A stretch of 5,643 nucleotides of DNA from CAZHUN01 sp043801115. Its GTDB lineage: Archaea > Iainarchaeota > Iainarchaeia > Iainarchaeales > UBA10191. The notes beneath the pieces were generated by a model. The model had not been told where the DNA came from, did not search any database, and was given only the letters and a program-made list of their open reading frames with translations. Both the position numbers and the translations under genes were made by a program. The stretch spans positions 1 through 5,643 of the forward strand of contig JAZDMJ010000036.1 in NCBI GenBank assembly GCA_043801115.1, in the 5' to 3' direction. Below are positions 5,631 to 5,643 of the stretch, piece after piece (position 1 is the first letter of the stretch; each line of letters opens with the position of its first letter).

Positions 5631-5643
5631 AAAAACAGCTCAA

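Overview
The window looks like a piece of an archaeal chromosome, most likely from a DPANN-type archaeon (Diapherotrites or Micrarchaeota-like; this lineage guess is weak). The archaeal signs are a K-G-Q class III prepilin leader on the first pilin gene, close relatives of it on four more proteins, TATA-like boxes about 30 bases upstream of the two divergent start codons that lack Shine-Dalgarno sequences, and a GGAGG motif only at internal operon starts. No RNA gene, CRISPR array, insertion sequence or phage feature is visible.

Layout. Bases 1-629 (minus strand) hold the N-terminal 209 residues of a gene that runs off the left edge: a leucine-zipper-like coiled coil followed by a transglutaminase-like fold in which the expected catalytic Cys seems to be Asp. 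Bases 630-753 are a divergent intergenic region with one TATA-like box per direction. Bases 754-5610 (plus strand) are one tightly packed operon of five genes, separated by 0-1 base or overlapping. Bases 5611-5643 contain another TATA-like box, probably for a gene beyond the right edge.

The operon encodes five secreted, membrane-tethered proteins, each starting with a short basic leader ending in Lys-Gly and then a hydrophobic helix, as in archaeal type IV pilins and pseudopilins. The first two small proteins have Glu at mature position +5. The third (175 aa) and the giant fourth (865 aa) have Asp at +6 instead, and the fifth (322 aa) has no acidic residue there. The 865-residue protein carries a von Willebrand factor A (VWA) domain with candidate MIDAS residues and an apparent beta-sandwich insertion. 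A reasonable inference is a surface filament or short pseudopilus whose tip presents a metal-dependent adhesin, with the operon supplying minor or initiating subunits. No assembly ATPase, platform protein or prepilin peptidase is in the window, so the machine that assembles them must be encoded elsewhere.
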